Shown here piece by piece: positions 1-12,007 of a stretch of 64,000 bases of DNA. Under the pieces are notes generated by a model that searched no databases, was not told the origin of the DNA, and worked only from the letters and a program-made list of their open reading frames with translations. Numbering within the stretch: position 1 is the first letter of the stretch; every line of letters starts with the position of its first letter. A program made the position numbers and the translations under genes. Origin of the DNA: Verpa conica (Eukaryota > Ascomycota > Pezizomycetes > Pezizales > Morchellaceae); the NCBI GenBank assembly GCA_033030425.1, contig JAUFSD010000003.1, positions 1,922,001 through 1,986,000 on the forward strand, in the 5' to 3' direction.

Positions 1-747
1 CGAAAAAGTATTTGGGGATTTTCCCGACATCCTGGTTGGTGGGATCGATTGGCGCACTAGACGGGAGGGAGGGGAGGGGGGGAAGTAATTGCTTTTTCCA
101 TTCCCTCTCTCTCTCTCCGGAGAATTAATGCGACATAAACTATTCAATCAGTAATGTGTCTTCCAAAAAAGAATAAGGCCCAGTAAAAAGCAGGGGGTTA
201 TGCCCCACCTAAATAGGGTCCCCCCCCCCTCCCTCGATGAGTGCGTAGTAGTCTAATCAAGGTATCACTCCCGGCGTAATGAATAAGCATCAATATATCT
301 AAATTCCTCGAATAGTAGCGTTACGCCTATTACTACTGAATGAAGGTTCCGGTCACCAAAGTATAAAAAAGAGAATTAAGTATCAAATCTATTCCTAAAC
401 TTTCTTTCCCCCCCTCTGTAGTAGGTACATTAGCTGATGTAAGAGTTACATATAGCTATTGACCGCTTCTACTCCTTCAGATAGAGTAGAATTCTCGGGG
501 TGGTCTCACAGAGTACAGATCAGGAACCAAAAAAAAAGTATTTTATGCCCGGCATTGTATAAATCTATTTGATATAAAAAAAGAGAAGCAGAAAAAATCA
601 CCAATCACCAATCCACCCTTCATCCTCCCCATAAAAAAAACTCCCATTCCAAAAAAAACGAAATCGCCATCCCAAAAAAGAAAAAAGAAAAAGAAAAATC
701 CAAAAACCCCCTAACTATCTAACTCCTAAAGATCTAACCACCAAAAT
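1..747. other. Gene-free stretch at window start
   Basis: I see no gene here. The sequence is AT-rich with homopolymer runs (A7-A9, C8, a GGGA-rich block at 64-83). The right part (590-740) is A/C-rich and probably is the 3' untranslated end of the minus-strand gene that stops at 748. Confidence 0.5.
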
Positions 748-1377
748 CTAATGCTGATATCCAGAAGGACCTCTCTCGCTCTGGTGTCTGGCAGGGCCTT
801 GCGGGCGGTAGGTGGTGCTTGGGTCATCGTCCTCGTTGTAGAGTGCACGAACCTGGAGGGATCCTTCGCCGTCATGCTCCTCCACACGATCACCGCTGGC
901 AGTGTAGCTGACGGTGGTGTTTGTGCGACCGATTTGTCCGGGACGGGGAGGTTGGGACGATCCGCCGGAGCTGTAGACCTGCTGTGACTGCGGCATGTTG
1001 GAGGGGGCTTTGCCGGGCTCGTCCCAGTTGTAGTGGGCGCGCATGCCGGGGCCGTTCGGGTCGTTGCCGGAGTACTCCTCGATGAGATCGCCGGTTAGGG
1101 GATCGCGGCGGGAAGAGGTCTCGCGGCGTGAAATGCCTGGCCTGTCGGGCTCGTAGCTGGAGGCGTGCTGGTGCTGGCCGCCGGATTGCTGGGAGTGCTG
1201 GGCGTACTGTTGGCCGACGGAGCCGGCGCGGCGGGCGGCGTCATCCCTGATGGCCTTGTCGATGGTCTCTTGTGAGAGAACGTCAGAGACACGCTCGTCG
1301 TTTCTTTCGCTGTGAATGTGTTAGTATTGTGAATAATGATAATCATATGGTGTTTTGGGAACGTACTATCCAGACAT
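748..1377 (-). CDS. Small disordered hypothetical protein
   Basis: The function is not recognised. The model has two exons: 1377-1367 (ATG plus three residues, M-S-G-Y) and 1309-748, giving 190 residues. The 57-nt intron begins GTACGT, ends CAG and carries a perfect ACTAAC branch site. The spliced frame is open throughout and joins an 11-nt start exon to a long exon that has no good ATG of its own near its 5' end. The protein is hydrophilic and rich in Gln, Ser, Arg, Gly and Pro, with no membrane segment and no signal peptide. A short ordered-looking stretch lies at the N-terminus (DVLSQETIDKAIRDDAARR, possibly helical). The middle reads DPLTGDLIEEYSG. It is probably a cytosolic or nuclear disordered protein. 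The nearest genes are far away, so context gives no clue. Confidence 0.65.
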
Positions 1378-2605
1378 GGTTGGTAAAGTTGTTGTGGGGG
1401 GGGTTGAAGTTAAAGCTTAAAGACTTGAATTGTGAAGAACTGAAGTGAGGATTGTGATATTGTTTTTCTGATGCTGATAGAGGAGGAAGAATAGAATCTC
1501 CGAGTGGAAAACAGTCCGCTTTATACCATTAGGAAACCCCCCTCAGTGCTCTAACCACTACCCTGGCTTTCCCCTCACTACTGCCCCTCCCGCCATGAAT
1601 TGGCCGACGTGTCGAGCCCGCAACTATTCCGGCCGTGCTCTAGACAGGATGGAGGAGGGGTCTTTGGTGAGGGTCTCTGGACAAGGGCCGGTCTCTCTCT
1701 GGCCAGTCGTTCATCCTCTGATATGTGCTGTACAACAGGCTAAGCTCGATCGGATCTGCCCTGCTGCGGAGAAACATGGAGGCGAGGGTCAGAAACATGG
1801 CAAGCCATGGGCTTCTGGAACGGTGAGTGGGAGAAGCGGGGAGATACAAGAAGAGGGGCAATTGTCATGAATCTCTAAACAGATACTGGCATGCGCTGGT
1901 TCAAACGGATTGGACGCTCTGGGCACAGCCAGGCGGAAATGCAGCACTGAGGCTAAACCACAGCTGCAAAGACTTGCCCGACTCGCGATACATCTTACCT
2001 GCATCTGGACTAGATGCTGGGTATCGCGAGGTCTGTTGGTAGATCGTTTGCGAGGGGGATCCTGATGTGTTGGCGGGCAGTTGCAGGGGTCCTGATACAT
2101 ATGAGAGGTACGCGCCGTGGATGGAGGGGCAAACGGGCTGTGAGGGGCATCCAGGGGACATTATATTCCTTTTTTCTATTGTTGTTTTTTATGTCTTAGA
2201 CATGGCACTGGCTCAGGCACAGGAACAAATGAATAGACATGTCGTAGAGTAGTATCAATAAGGTACAGTTTATCACGAGAAACACATGGACGTGACTTCA
2301 ATAGTACATCCAGACCGTGTTCTTGCCCTGAGATTCCCCTCCTCCCCTCCCCCTCTTTTGTAAAAGCCAGAATGAAGCTGAAAATGTGACAACTGTCCAG
2401 CTACCAAGCCGGAACAACTAATCATAAGCCATGAGAGTTGAGACAATTATCTTGATCCCCCAACCACCAACCTTTGGGTGAGAAAAACGTGTTTCCAAGG
2501 ACAGCAAAAGAACAAAAAAAACAAAGACAAAAAAGAAAACAAAAAAGAAAACAAAAAAACGATCTGTGTTCCGGTAACCTTTTCCCCCCGGGTAAAAAAG
2601 ACTCC
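1378..2605. other. Intergenic, no supported gene
   Basis: This is the presumed promoter side of the gene at 748-1377 and the 3' side of the gene at 2606-4083. Short frames overlap in several directions around 1600-2200 with no coherent codon signal, start context or splice partners. An A-rich block (2510-2565, repeats of A with AC/AG) lies close to the downstream gene's end. Confidence 0.5.
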
Positions 2606-4083
2606 TCACCAATTCTCGTCGGCGCCCCAACCAACAATCTCACTTCTCGATAATCGCATATCATTGGCAATAGCACCCACACCCGCAATAAACCCCAACG
2701 CACCATCGAGCGTAGGATTTCCAGTCTTTGGAGCCCTCACCGTTCCTGTCTGTTCCTGCGATTCCGCGCGATCACACATCTCGTCGATGTCGTGCTCGGT
2801 TACCAAGCCTTGCCGTCTCGCCTTTGCCGCACGCTTCACGGCAGGGCCCCAAGCCTGAAGCCACTCGTCCTCCGTATGAACATAGACCCGTCTCCCCCCC
2901 CGACCAACGCGCGAGTAGTTCCACATGGTCTCGGCGACATGGTAGCGCCTTGTGAAGAACCACAGATATGGCCACACAAGAACCCACAGAAACGTCAGGT
3001 AGAAGAACCACCGCCAGTACTCGTTCTTGCGCATCAGTGAGATGCGGTTGTGTGGGAAGACTTCTACTCGCGTCTGGAACACGGGGAATGTTATCTGGAT
3101 TCGCCCGCAGTAGTTTGTGGCACGGATAATGCTCTCGAGCTCTCGCTCAAGGTATTTCAGGTCCCAGCCTACGCAGCACTTTTTCATGATGAACCTGCGA
3201 GATGCAGTTGTTAGTGTCATATAAAAATAATCCCGTGGTCGGGACCCTTTATCAAGATCGATACGATATCGAATCGGAGGATCGACGTGGATATATTACT
3301 GAGGGGGGGGAGGTGTGGGAGAGAGGGGTGTGGAGGGAGAGAGGGGAACATACTCTTTCAGCATTGATTTATCCTCACAATATCTATCCGCCCAACTACG
3401 AACCGTCATTCCGTCCTCCACTGTCGCCACCGACTTCCACCTCCCACCGCGATTGGCCTTCTTTGCCGGATCGACCACCTGAAGTATAGGTGCACCCAGC
3501 CCACCAAACTCCAAGAGATACTCATGCAGAGGCAACTTCAGATTGAAATCCGTCACCGTGCTCGTATCAGTCTTATCGCCATTCCGCCGGCGGACCGTGT
3601 GGTAACCATTTATGTGGATCTCTGGCTGAGGCGGTACTACACTCTCTTCCTTGAGCCATCTATAAAAAAAAACATAGTCATTATCCGTTGATCAAAAAAA
3701 AAATAACGCAAAACCACCGGCAGACGGGAGGATGATAAGATAGGATAAAACACATACCTGTAAAGAGCTTCGCCGTCAGTATTAAGATGCTCGTCGTGGG
3801 ACACAGTCAGGATATCTCCCAAGCCAAGCTTTGTTTTAATCTTCTTAACAACCGGGTCATAACGCTGGAACGGTGGTGGATCATCTCTACCGCCCTCGCC
3901 CTCCTCGACAATATTGTCAGAGTACCCAGGCAACACCTCGTCTTCTTCCACTGGAACGTTATCTTCATAGTCTGAGTGAACAAGTAACGGGATAGCAGAG
4001 GATGATGACCCTTCAGGCTCATCAGTGTACCGTTCTATAATCGCCGTTTTACGGTCGCTGTCGGATTTTCCTGGTTTCCCCAT
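2606..4083 (-). CDS. Conserved fungal membrane-anchored protein, unknown function
   Basis: There are three exons, 4083-3758, 3659-3354 and 3194-2606, giving 406 residues; donors GTATGT and acceptors TAG/CAG keep frame (phases 2 and 2). The N-terminal ~130 residues are acidic and disordered. A central part (residues ~110-210) looks folded and contains an arginine cluster before a Thr/Asp-rich strand. A strongly aromatic hydrophobic segment (about 270-291, W/F/Y/L rich) is a probable membrane anchor. It is followed by a basic region ending in a helix-like stretch and a C-terminal GFIAGVGAIAND patch that might re-enter the membrane. No catalytic motif is visible. I believe this is a conserved filamentous-ascomycete family of unknown role, but that rests on general resemblance only. 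It has no signal peptide. Confidence 0.75.
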
Positions 4084-4514
4084 TATGAGAGAGAGTAAAA
4101 AAAAAAAAAAAGTAGAATTTTGTTAGAAGGAGGGAGACGCGACAAGATTTTGTTTTGTGCGTGTAGAGTGCTTTTTACGCGCCCTTTTTGAGGTGTTTAT
4201 AACCCCACGTACTAGGGAAAAAAAGGGGGAGGGGGAGCGTGATTCTGTGACTCACGATCAGGGATTGTTTTCCTCTATATGGAGGTTAAGCGCGCGTGGA
4301 ATCCTCGTGTGCTACTCTTTGTGTCTGCGCCTCTTTTGGTGGAGTGTGATAGACTCGGCCCGGTGGTTAACCCTAGCCCTGGATGTCACTACGGGGATTT
4401 ACAGACAATTACTATATGAAAGTAGGATAATAGTAGATACTCTTATAATATATAAAAATAAAACGATACACCTCCACTCAGTGATATTACCCCCAACCCC
4501 AACTTGATATAACC
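4084..4514. other. Intergenic between two minus-strand genes
   Basis: This is the promoter region of the membrane-protein gene that starts at 4083 and the 3' flank of the GH127 gene. It holds a poly-A run (4098-4112). No gene is seen. Confidence 0.5.
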
Positions 4515-6856
4515 TCAAAACCTAACCACCGGCAACTCCGCCATATGGACCTTCGCAGTTCCATACGGACTCAACGTAACATTCAACCTCTCCCCAACAC
4601 ACACAGGACTCACAGGAGGCAACGAAGCCGACCCCATCGTGACATTCCAGGATATCACACAGCCCTCAGCAATAAGACCTACGGGCGCCGCCCCACTCGC
4701 AAACACCGGATTCGGCAGCACCTCTCCGAAGCGCTTATCCACCACCCGGAGACTCGCCGTATCAATCGCGATACGCCACTCGCTCGTCGGCTCCAGAACA
4801 TGATCCCGCGTCTGTGCGAGAACCTGGCCGGGCGGGAGCGGCGCTCTGTCGGTCCAGTTGAGCGGGGGGAAGGACTCTGAAGTGTATGTGAGGTCTAGCG
4901 CATACAGTAGGGGTCCGCGGTACACTGCGACGGCGTTATTAGTCCGTGGAACGACGGTGATTTCCATACCGAGTGTTAGTACAAGTGATGTTTTTCCTGC
5001 CCTGATAGGGACCCGCTGGAGTGAGGTGTTGGTGGGTGTTAGTGGGTGTGGGGAGTCCCCGTTGGTGGAGATGCTAGAGGTCTTGTGGACGGTCCATGAT
5101 GGGATGCGGATATAGAAGGTGAAGGGGGAGCTGGCGAGGATGGTGTAGGTGAGGGTGTTTCCGAAGGGGTAGGTTGTGTCGACCGTTATCGTGACTTTGG
5201 TATTTCGTGAGAGTGTTGTGCGTACCCTCGATGGACTCAGAAGCGCGTGAATGAGCCCGTTGGAACCGCTCTTGATGAAGGATGCTGAGAGGAATTTGGG
5301 ATAGCCTTGTGCGTGGTTTACGGTGCAGCAGGGCTGTTGTATAGTTAGTATCTATATATATTCAAAAACTGTGTATGGATATACAGTACAAAGTTAGGCT
5401 CTAGTCCAAAGGTATTCCCGTAAGAAACAACATTGAAGAATGGCTTTGCTGTGAGGTTTCGAGACCAGGGCTGATTTGTCTGAGTGACATATTGGTGACT
5501 CCACCAGTCTGGGGATATCGCTGCTGGGAAGGCGTTGAACGCTGCTCTTTCAACTCCATCGGCAAGGCTATTGTCGCCGTGGAATCGGTAAAGCCATGAC
5601 AGCGAGAACATTGTCTCTACAGACATACACAGCTCGGAGCTGTTTCCCTCTCATGTATTAGTCTCTGAGGGGGTTATTAAAAATAGTAGTTCAGTAGAGA
5701 TACCCTCTTTGCGGTGACAAACCACCAAGATGCTCATCAGCAATGATAGTACCAGAGCTAGACCCATGATATGTATATGTCCAATTGACCGCATTCCGAG
5801 ATTGCCTCAAAAGCGTCACATTACCCGTCAATCTATACAACGTCGCCGGATACCTCAGAGCTTATATATATATATAAAACATCAGCTCCCATCCTACAAA
5901 ATCCCATAAGGAACACTCACCCTGAGCAAGATTAACCCCATGCGTAAACCTCGTATCTTTTATCGCCGGCGTCCCCACCGTCGGAAAGACCCCCTCAACA
6001 AAGAACGTAGTCCAATCTCTATCACCCTTCCTCCCCCCTTCAAACATCAACTCCATCGTCTCCCAAATGAGCGTCTCCTGGCCATGCGGATAGTGCTCAT
6101 ACAGCCACTGCAAGGAAACAACCAACTCGTGAGTCCGCGCCAATCCAAACTTCCACGGATCGAAATTATCATCATCGTGCTGGATCAAGCCAGTAAAGTT
6201 ATTAGAAAGCATGGTATGCACGAGTACTGTGAATTTATGCATAGCAGCGACTATGCGACTAGTCTCACTTGGTTCTACTTCAGCGTATTGCTACACTCCC
6301 CTATCAGCTACTTACTCATACTCACCAAGAGAGAGAGCACTTACAGTCATCCCAAATAGTAATAAAGACCTAGCCCAGATACCCCTCGTCTGTCTAGTGG
6401 TCTCAGGACCTAACCATCCGTCTTCATCTTGGTGTTCCAAAACATAATCCAGGAACCCCTTCGCTTGGGACTTGAGTCTTGTGTCGTTGAGGCTGTATGC
6501 GAGCGGGACGATATAGTTGAACCAGTACGGCGCGGACTCGTGCAGTTCGCTGTATTCTGTGTTTCCCCCGAGCCAGGTGCTGTCTGCGACATAGCGGTAG
6601 AAGTCGTATTCGTGGCCAGCTAGACCCTCGGCGGACAGACGCAGTTGGTCGAGTAGCCAGCCGCGGGGCTCAATTGCGCCTAGGGGAAGAGCATCGTAGA
6701 GGAATGGTGATACTAAATGGGGGGGGGAGGGGGTTAGGATCGGGGGTTTGTTGTGTTGTAAATGTGCAACTTACAGGTTTTGTTTCCTGCTGCGGTAGTA
6801 CTGGTTGTCGCTAATAATAATATTACGATGAAACTGGATGTGATAGCATGGAACAT
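4515..6856 (-). CDS. Secreted GH127-type beta-L-arabinofuranosidase (DUF1680 family)
   Basis: Six exons (6856-6775, 6712-6345, 6290-5921, 5860-5704, 5639-5390, 5333-4515) give 681 residues with frame kept at every junction. The first exon encodes a signal peptide (residues 1-24, core IVILLLATT). Family hallmarks are in place: the N-terminal LPLGAIEPRGWLLDQL-like helix after the signal, an ADEHLGG loop (Glu316), then SELC (Glu328, Cys330) and a Cys-Cys pair (Cys411-Cys412). In the characterised bacterial enzyme HypBA1 the zinc-thiol site is Glu338, Cys340, Cys417 and Cys418, with nearly the same spacing, so the protein is expected to be active. GH127 enzymes release L-arabinose from beta-L-arabinooligosaccharides, including those on hydroxyproline-rich plant glycoproteins. 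The C-terminal third is a beta-sandwich-like region. The exact substrate is not shown by the sequence. Confidence 0.9.
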
Positions 6857-8446
6857 TGCTGTAACTTTTGTACCTATGGGCTTGAAGTACTCTGGATTGT
6901 AATTCTCTTGACCATACTATCCTCTCCGTATTAAATAATAATAATAAAAAACTTCCCATCACGAAGTCGTTTCCACCGGAGTCTCGGAGAATAGTCGGGG
7001 TTCCTCCATTGCTTACTCAGTAGCATTATATGCACTTGGGCCCCCCATAGTTGAGGGGTACGTACTAGGTACCTTAGTGTTTTAATTTGGAAAAAAAGGA
7101 ATATTCATTGCGGGGAAAACACCCTGTAATGTAGATGCTCCGGGGGGGGGACTGCCGGATAACTTAAACTGTGCTTGGCGTGGTGACACCCAGCAGGTAC
7201 ATACTCTATAGTAGATATTTGACCCTGGTTGCTGGAGAGCCTCGGTGTATATCGCTGGGAGTTGTAATGTCACTCGTAACTAGGATAGTAAGCCTTCTAT
7301 TCTTTGCCCTGGGGCACGTACATACTAAATACCAAAAGGCGCCGGTCGCTGCCGTGGGGCCGGTCGTTACCTAAGCGACCCATGTATGTGTATGTAAAAG
7401 TTTGATATTGGTAGTACAGATTAGATTAATAAGATCATAGTAATTGATATTTTGATACGGTTTGATCATTTTGCTCCTCTTACTGCAGAAGTGGTAGTAC
7501 AGTGTCTGGTGGAGGCTTGGTAAGGTTGAGGTTTTCCCTCAGCGCAACATCCTCCGCGCAATACAGTATTCTTTGCGCAACCTCAACCACAGCCTGGCTA
7601 CCATTCCAGAAGCCTTTACCTACTCTAGTATACAGAGAATGATTGCGGCTCAGGTACCTGCAGTTACTTATGAGCTGCAGCTGCACCCTAGATGGAAAAA
7701 CCCTCCAAAACTCAGTAATGCTGGGGAGTTACTGGTATGTATATTATTGACTTTATTTCTAACTATTAAAAGGGATAATCTTTCTATTTAAAGGTTCTGA
7801 TGTAACTTTTTCTTTAAAGGAGGGCAGCGTAAAGACGGCGTAACCACGAGATACAACTAACTTCAACGGCAAGGGTAACTATCCGTTACAAGCAAGATAC
7901 CAAGGGTGCGGAAGTAACGTAGTGGATTCAGCAGAGAGGCAGCGAAAAATGCCCTCTAATCGAACCGTAAAACACAGTTTAGGAGGTAAAGTAGTTTTGA
8001 GGCGGTTTCTTAGCACAGTTCTAGTTAGTTTGTAACTGAGTTTTGGCATTTGGTAGGACGTGCCCAGACAGGGGGGATATTACTTGAGAAACCCTGCTAC
8101 AGTAACAAGCCAACATGCGCAGTGACATCAGCGTGACACAGCCCTAACCCGCGTGACAGCTAAGCTTTCCCTACTAATCACAACTCGCAAATGGGCCTCA
8201 GATGCCCCCATCAAGGCCCAGATCCGCCTTTTCCGGGGGCATCACACATATGCGGAAGCCCAAGAGCGGGGGGAGTGAACTCAAAGAGAAACATCGCACG
8301 TACCCTAGAGATGTGCAATTAACATAGTATCTTGTCCCTGTATTTTTTTCTTCTCATTCTCCCCCCCCCTTGATTCCCTACAACTTTCCCCCTCCACCCC
8401 CCCCCACCATCCACCTCTCCACCATTTTTGAAATACAAAAAAAACA
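6857..8446. other. Divergent promoter region, no gene supported
   Basis: This separates the GH127 start (minus) from the C2-protein start (plus) and so carries both promoters. The last 110 bases before 8447 are C/T-rich (8340-8440), typical of fungal promoters next to the start. Short frames around 7480-7790 have no start context or splice partner. No RNA gene is recognised. Confidence 0.5.
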
Positions 8447-10050
8447 ATGGCTTCTTCTTTAGAAACTTATGATATATCAATCACATTTCGCTCTGCCGAA
8501 AACCTCCCGGTCGCAGACCTCGGCTCACTGTCTTCAGACCCGTACGTTACAGCGACTCTTCACACGCTGTTCTCAGATAAAGACAAGGACCAGAACCCCC
8601 CGCTACGCTTCCGGTCGCCAACGGTGCGCACAACCACTGATCCGACGTGGGAGTGTCGGTGGGATATCAGCAATGTTCCAAAATCAGGCACTAGACTGCG
8701 TGTTGGGGTTCTGGATGAGGATTATAGGGACAGCGACGACAAGCTAGGACACGTGATGATTGATTTCGTGACGCTCTCGAGCTGGGAGGAAGGGGCAGTC
8801 GACGAGAAGTGGTATAAGCTCAAGAAGAAAGGGGCGAGTAAGAAGGCTGCAGTACTGAGGCTCTGTTTGGCGGGTGCTAAGAAGGGTGAAGGGAGGACTG
8901 CGAGGATATTGGTGAGGATTGAGGTGAAGGGGCAGACACAGATGGAGAAGAAGAGCATAAAAAGGGCTTTCACTTCTGGTCCAAGTATATCCCCCCTCTC
9001 TACTTCTTCAAGAATAAAATTCTAATAAATATAGATTACTGGTCTAAACACTTTTCACCCCTCATTGGAAAGGTCGTCGGCGCCAAAGACTCCGAAAACT
9101 CCAAAGCCGATGTCTTCTCCTTCGAAGCCAACAAGCTCCAACTCACCGGCCCCGTGCCCGCCGAGCTGCGCCACAACTTCGTCGGCTTCGCGCCCTTCGT
9201 GACAGCCTACTTCACCCGCTCCGGGCTCCGTGGCCGCGTCCTCAACCGGGCTCTGCACGGCCAATACAACCACCTGTACTGCTACGACCAGAGCACCGAG
9301 TACGGCAACATCGACAACGCCACAGAAGCCAAAGACAGCACCGCCCTCGCCAGGCGCTTCCTGGAGATGGTGCATTGGAGCGAGGGCAACCGAATGTTCA
9401 CATACGTCATCACCCTCGACTCCGAATGGCACTTCACCGAGACCGGCGACGAGTTCGCCGTCGACCTCCTGAGCAAGCACAGCCTCCACAGCGACGTCAG
9501 TAGGGTGATTGCGTACTCTGGAGAGTTCTTTATCAGGAAGAAGCATCATCACCACCACCACGGTCATGCGGTAGCTGAGGTGTTGACTGGCACGGAGAAA
9601 GAGGAGGATAGACATACAAGAGCGCAAGATGGAGAACACGCAGACGCAATCACGCCCGAAAGATCACCGAAGCACTCGAAGCCAGACCATGATCCGGCGC
9701 ATTACGAGCTGGTTATTGATAATGATTCAGGCACGTACAGACCTGATAAGAATCTGCTCCCCCTGCTCAAGACGTTCTTGGAGTCGAATCTGCAAGGGAT
9801 TGGTGCGGTGGTGACGTACGATTGCTTTGATAAGGAGCTGGAGAAGCTGAAGCATGATCAAAAAGAGGCCAAGCAGCGTAGTGGGTGCAGGATCTTCAGG
9901 CAGAGGAGTATTTCGAGTAATGGGAGTAGCATATCGAGTAGTGACGAGGAGGAGCTGGATACGGGGAGGGAGAGTAATTTGTTCAAGAGGATGAGGGCGA
10001 AGTGGATGATGGGTGGCAGTGTGGCAGGTGGAGGGGGAGGTGTGAGGTGA
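8447..10050 (+). CDS. C2-domain protein with natural hexahistidine tract
   Basis: There are two exons, 8447-8984 and 9035-10050; the 50-nt intron starts GTATAT, holds a CTAAT branch site and ends TAG, giving 517 residues. Residues ~8-120 form a C2 domain: an SSDPYV strand, then DPTWECRWD and a GVLDEDYRDSDDKLG calcium-loop region with several aspartates, so calcium-dependent membrane binding is plausible. After a Lys-rich linker, residues ~195-340 form a second folded domain found in fungal C2 proteins but of unknown activity. Six consecutive histidines (350-355) open a His/Glu/Asp-rich disordered stretch, then a short folded segment and an acidic/serine tail. No signal peptide or membrane segment is seen. 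The role is probably lipid or membrane signalling; the substrate is unknown. Confidence 0.8.
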
Positions 10051-10448
10051 CGGTGGTGCGATTTGAAGGAGTGGTGGTTTGGTAAGAAGGGGGAGCAAGG
10101 GTGGGATGGGGAGGAGTGGTGGGGGTAGTGGTGATGAGTGGGGGAGTGTTTAGGAATTTCATCTTTTTTCTCTTTTCTGTTGTATGATACCTGGTAGGTT
10201 TACCGTTGCTTGAAATATCTCTTCTGTAATTAGTAGTAGTAGTTTTAATCTTTAGCAGTTTCTAGGTGCCGATTGAATTAGTAGGATCTGAGAATCCTGA
10301 TAAAAAATCATGGCACTCGTAGTATAAATACATAATTCTATTGGATAAAGTCTCCTAAACACAGGCTCACACGTAGCACGATATATAGAACAAAATCCCT
10401 ATCCTGATAATCCCCCTATACACATCTACCATCATATTCATACACCTC
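10051..10448. other. Convergent 3' flank
   Basis: The 3' ends of the C2-protein gene (plus) and the CE1 esterase gene (minus) face each other here. The left part is G/T-rich (10051-10150), the right AT-rich. No gene is seen. Confidence 0.5.
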
Positions 10449-11522
10449 CTAGGGCCACTCATTAAAAAACTCAATAATCCTCGGCGTAGCAATAACAAGA
10501 TCATCCCCAGTCTGCTCTGTACCGGGCCACTTGTGCTTCATATCCGTCTCATTATACGCCACCAAAACACGCTTTCCATTCGTCGCTCCACAATACCAAA
10601 CATCCTTCCAGACCAAGCCATCCCTCAGGATCTCCCTCGAATCCGGCTCCTTGCTGCACCCAACTTTATCCAGCGCAGCCTTATTCTCGATCCAGCTCCT
10701 GATGCTCGGTAACTCGCCTCCTTTCCCAGTACCCCCATAATACGGAATCTTTTTTACCACCCAGTTAGATACTACTTCCTAAGAAAGGGATACAGAGTGG
10801 GGGGGGGGGGGGGAACTCACAGTCTCATCTGCCATACCGTGGAATTCCATAATCGGGACGTGGTTTCCTGAAGGATTACAGGGCTCTCTAGTACCTGGGT
10901 AGAATGCACCCGAGACGGCAGCGAACGCTGTGATCCGCTTTGACATTGTTGCGTCGCAGGTGAGAAGACCAACGAATCCCCCGCCGTTGGACTTTCCGGA
11001 GGCGTACAGACGGGTTGTATCTATGCACAATACAGACTCCAGGTGGTCTAACAAGTCACCCGTGAACGCCACATCGTCAACTCCTTCAGCTGAGTAACTT
11101 GCGCCTTCCCAGGAGTTCTACCAGTATTTATTTAGTATATAAAAAAAAAAAAAAATTATAGACTTGGGGGGAAGGGTTAAAATTAAAAAACATACATCAA
11201 CCCCATTAGGATAGGCGACAACGAAATTCGTGTTCCATTTCTCGAGTGAGAATTCTGTAATGGTTTGTTGGTCCTCGGCGGTTCTGGTGTTTCCGTGATA
11301 AGATAGGATCAACGGTGCGGCGGTGTTGATATCGTAGCTGTTGGGGATATGAACTAAGAAGGTTCTGTTCAGCGTGCCAGACATAATCCACGATGGGTGG
11401 CTTCCTTCTCCAGCGCTAATACCGGCTGGTAGGGCTTTTCCACAACCTGCCGATTTCGCGGCGATGGCGGCAGACGTGGATAGTAGGAGAAGGAGAGACG
11501 TGAGTTTTAGTGAAGAAAACAT
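10449..11522 (-). CDS. Secreted CE1-type esterase (feruloyl esterase-like)
   Basis: Three exons (11522-11196, 11117-10821, 10778-10449) encode 317 residues, all junctions in phase 0. A clear signal peptide occupies residues 1-22 (SLLLLLSTSAAIAA core). The enzyme is an alpha/beta hydrolase of the esterase family that includes type-D feruloyl esterases and PHB-depolymerase-like proteins. Evidence is the ILSYHGN oxyanion region, SWEGASYSA, and the nucleophile elbow GKSNGG with Ser152, followed by MEFHGMAD as the usual aspartate region. It should cleave ester-linked ferulate or acetate from plant hemicellulose, but a different small-ester substrate is possible. The second intron is only 42 nt and contains a run of 15 C. 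The gene converges with the C2-protein gene and sits 0.2 kb from a Tc1 element upstream. Confidence 0.88.
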
Positions 11523-11748
11523 CGTTGGTGGATTTAATTGATTCTGTCTGTGGATGTCGGTGGGATTATATATATATATACAACACTGCCTCCTGATTTG
11601 CTTCTGCCCCCCGGTCAGTTGTAGTATTCGGATGGTTTGTGCCGGTGCTAGGCTGACTTGACTTAATAGTTGCTTATCGTGATTACTCCAGAGGTCCTGG
11701 AAAGGAAGATCTTGTAGGAGATCTTATTCCGGTAAGGTTAATTACATA

Positions 11749-11776
11749 CAGCCACTCTCCAGAAGTGTTCGTGATT
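11749..11776 (+). repeat. Left terminal inverted repeat of Tc1 element
   Basis: These 28 bases match the reverse complement of 13266-13293 exactly; similarity ends at 11777. The repeat is directly preceded by the TA target dinucleotide. Confidence 0.95.
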
Positions 11777-12007
11777 CGGAACATGTCTAAGACGGGTCTT
11801 GGATTGCGAAGGGTCGGGCTTTAGGGTGGTTCGGGGGCGGTCCTGGAGGGGTCGAGGAGGGGAGGGGAGTCGAGGAGGAGGGGGAGGGGGAGGGGGAGGT
11901 CACAGTGCCAGCTTTAGTACTAGAAGAGTTCTATCTATCGAGTCTAGATTACATATAAAATACAAAGGAAATGAAGCAACGTCTTATATAGTATTCTTCT
12001 AATGTGG

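Noticed and set aside
1595..2200. Several overlapping open frames on both strands
   Set aside because: They compete with each other, show no domain, no good start or splice partners; probably chance in a GC-richer spacer.
9055..9639. Long minus-strand frame opposite the C2-protein gene
   Set aside because: It is the antisense shadow of a strong plus-strand coding frame and has valine-rich composition typical of such shadows.
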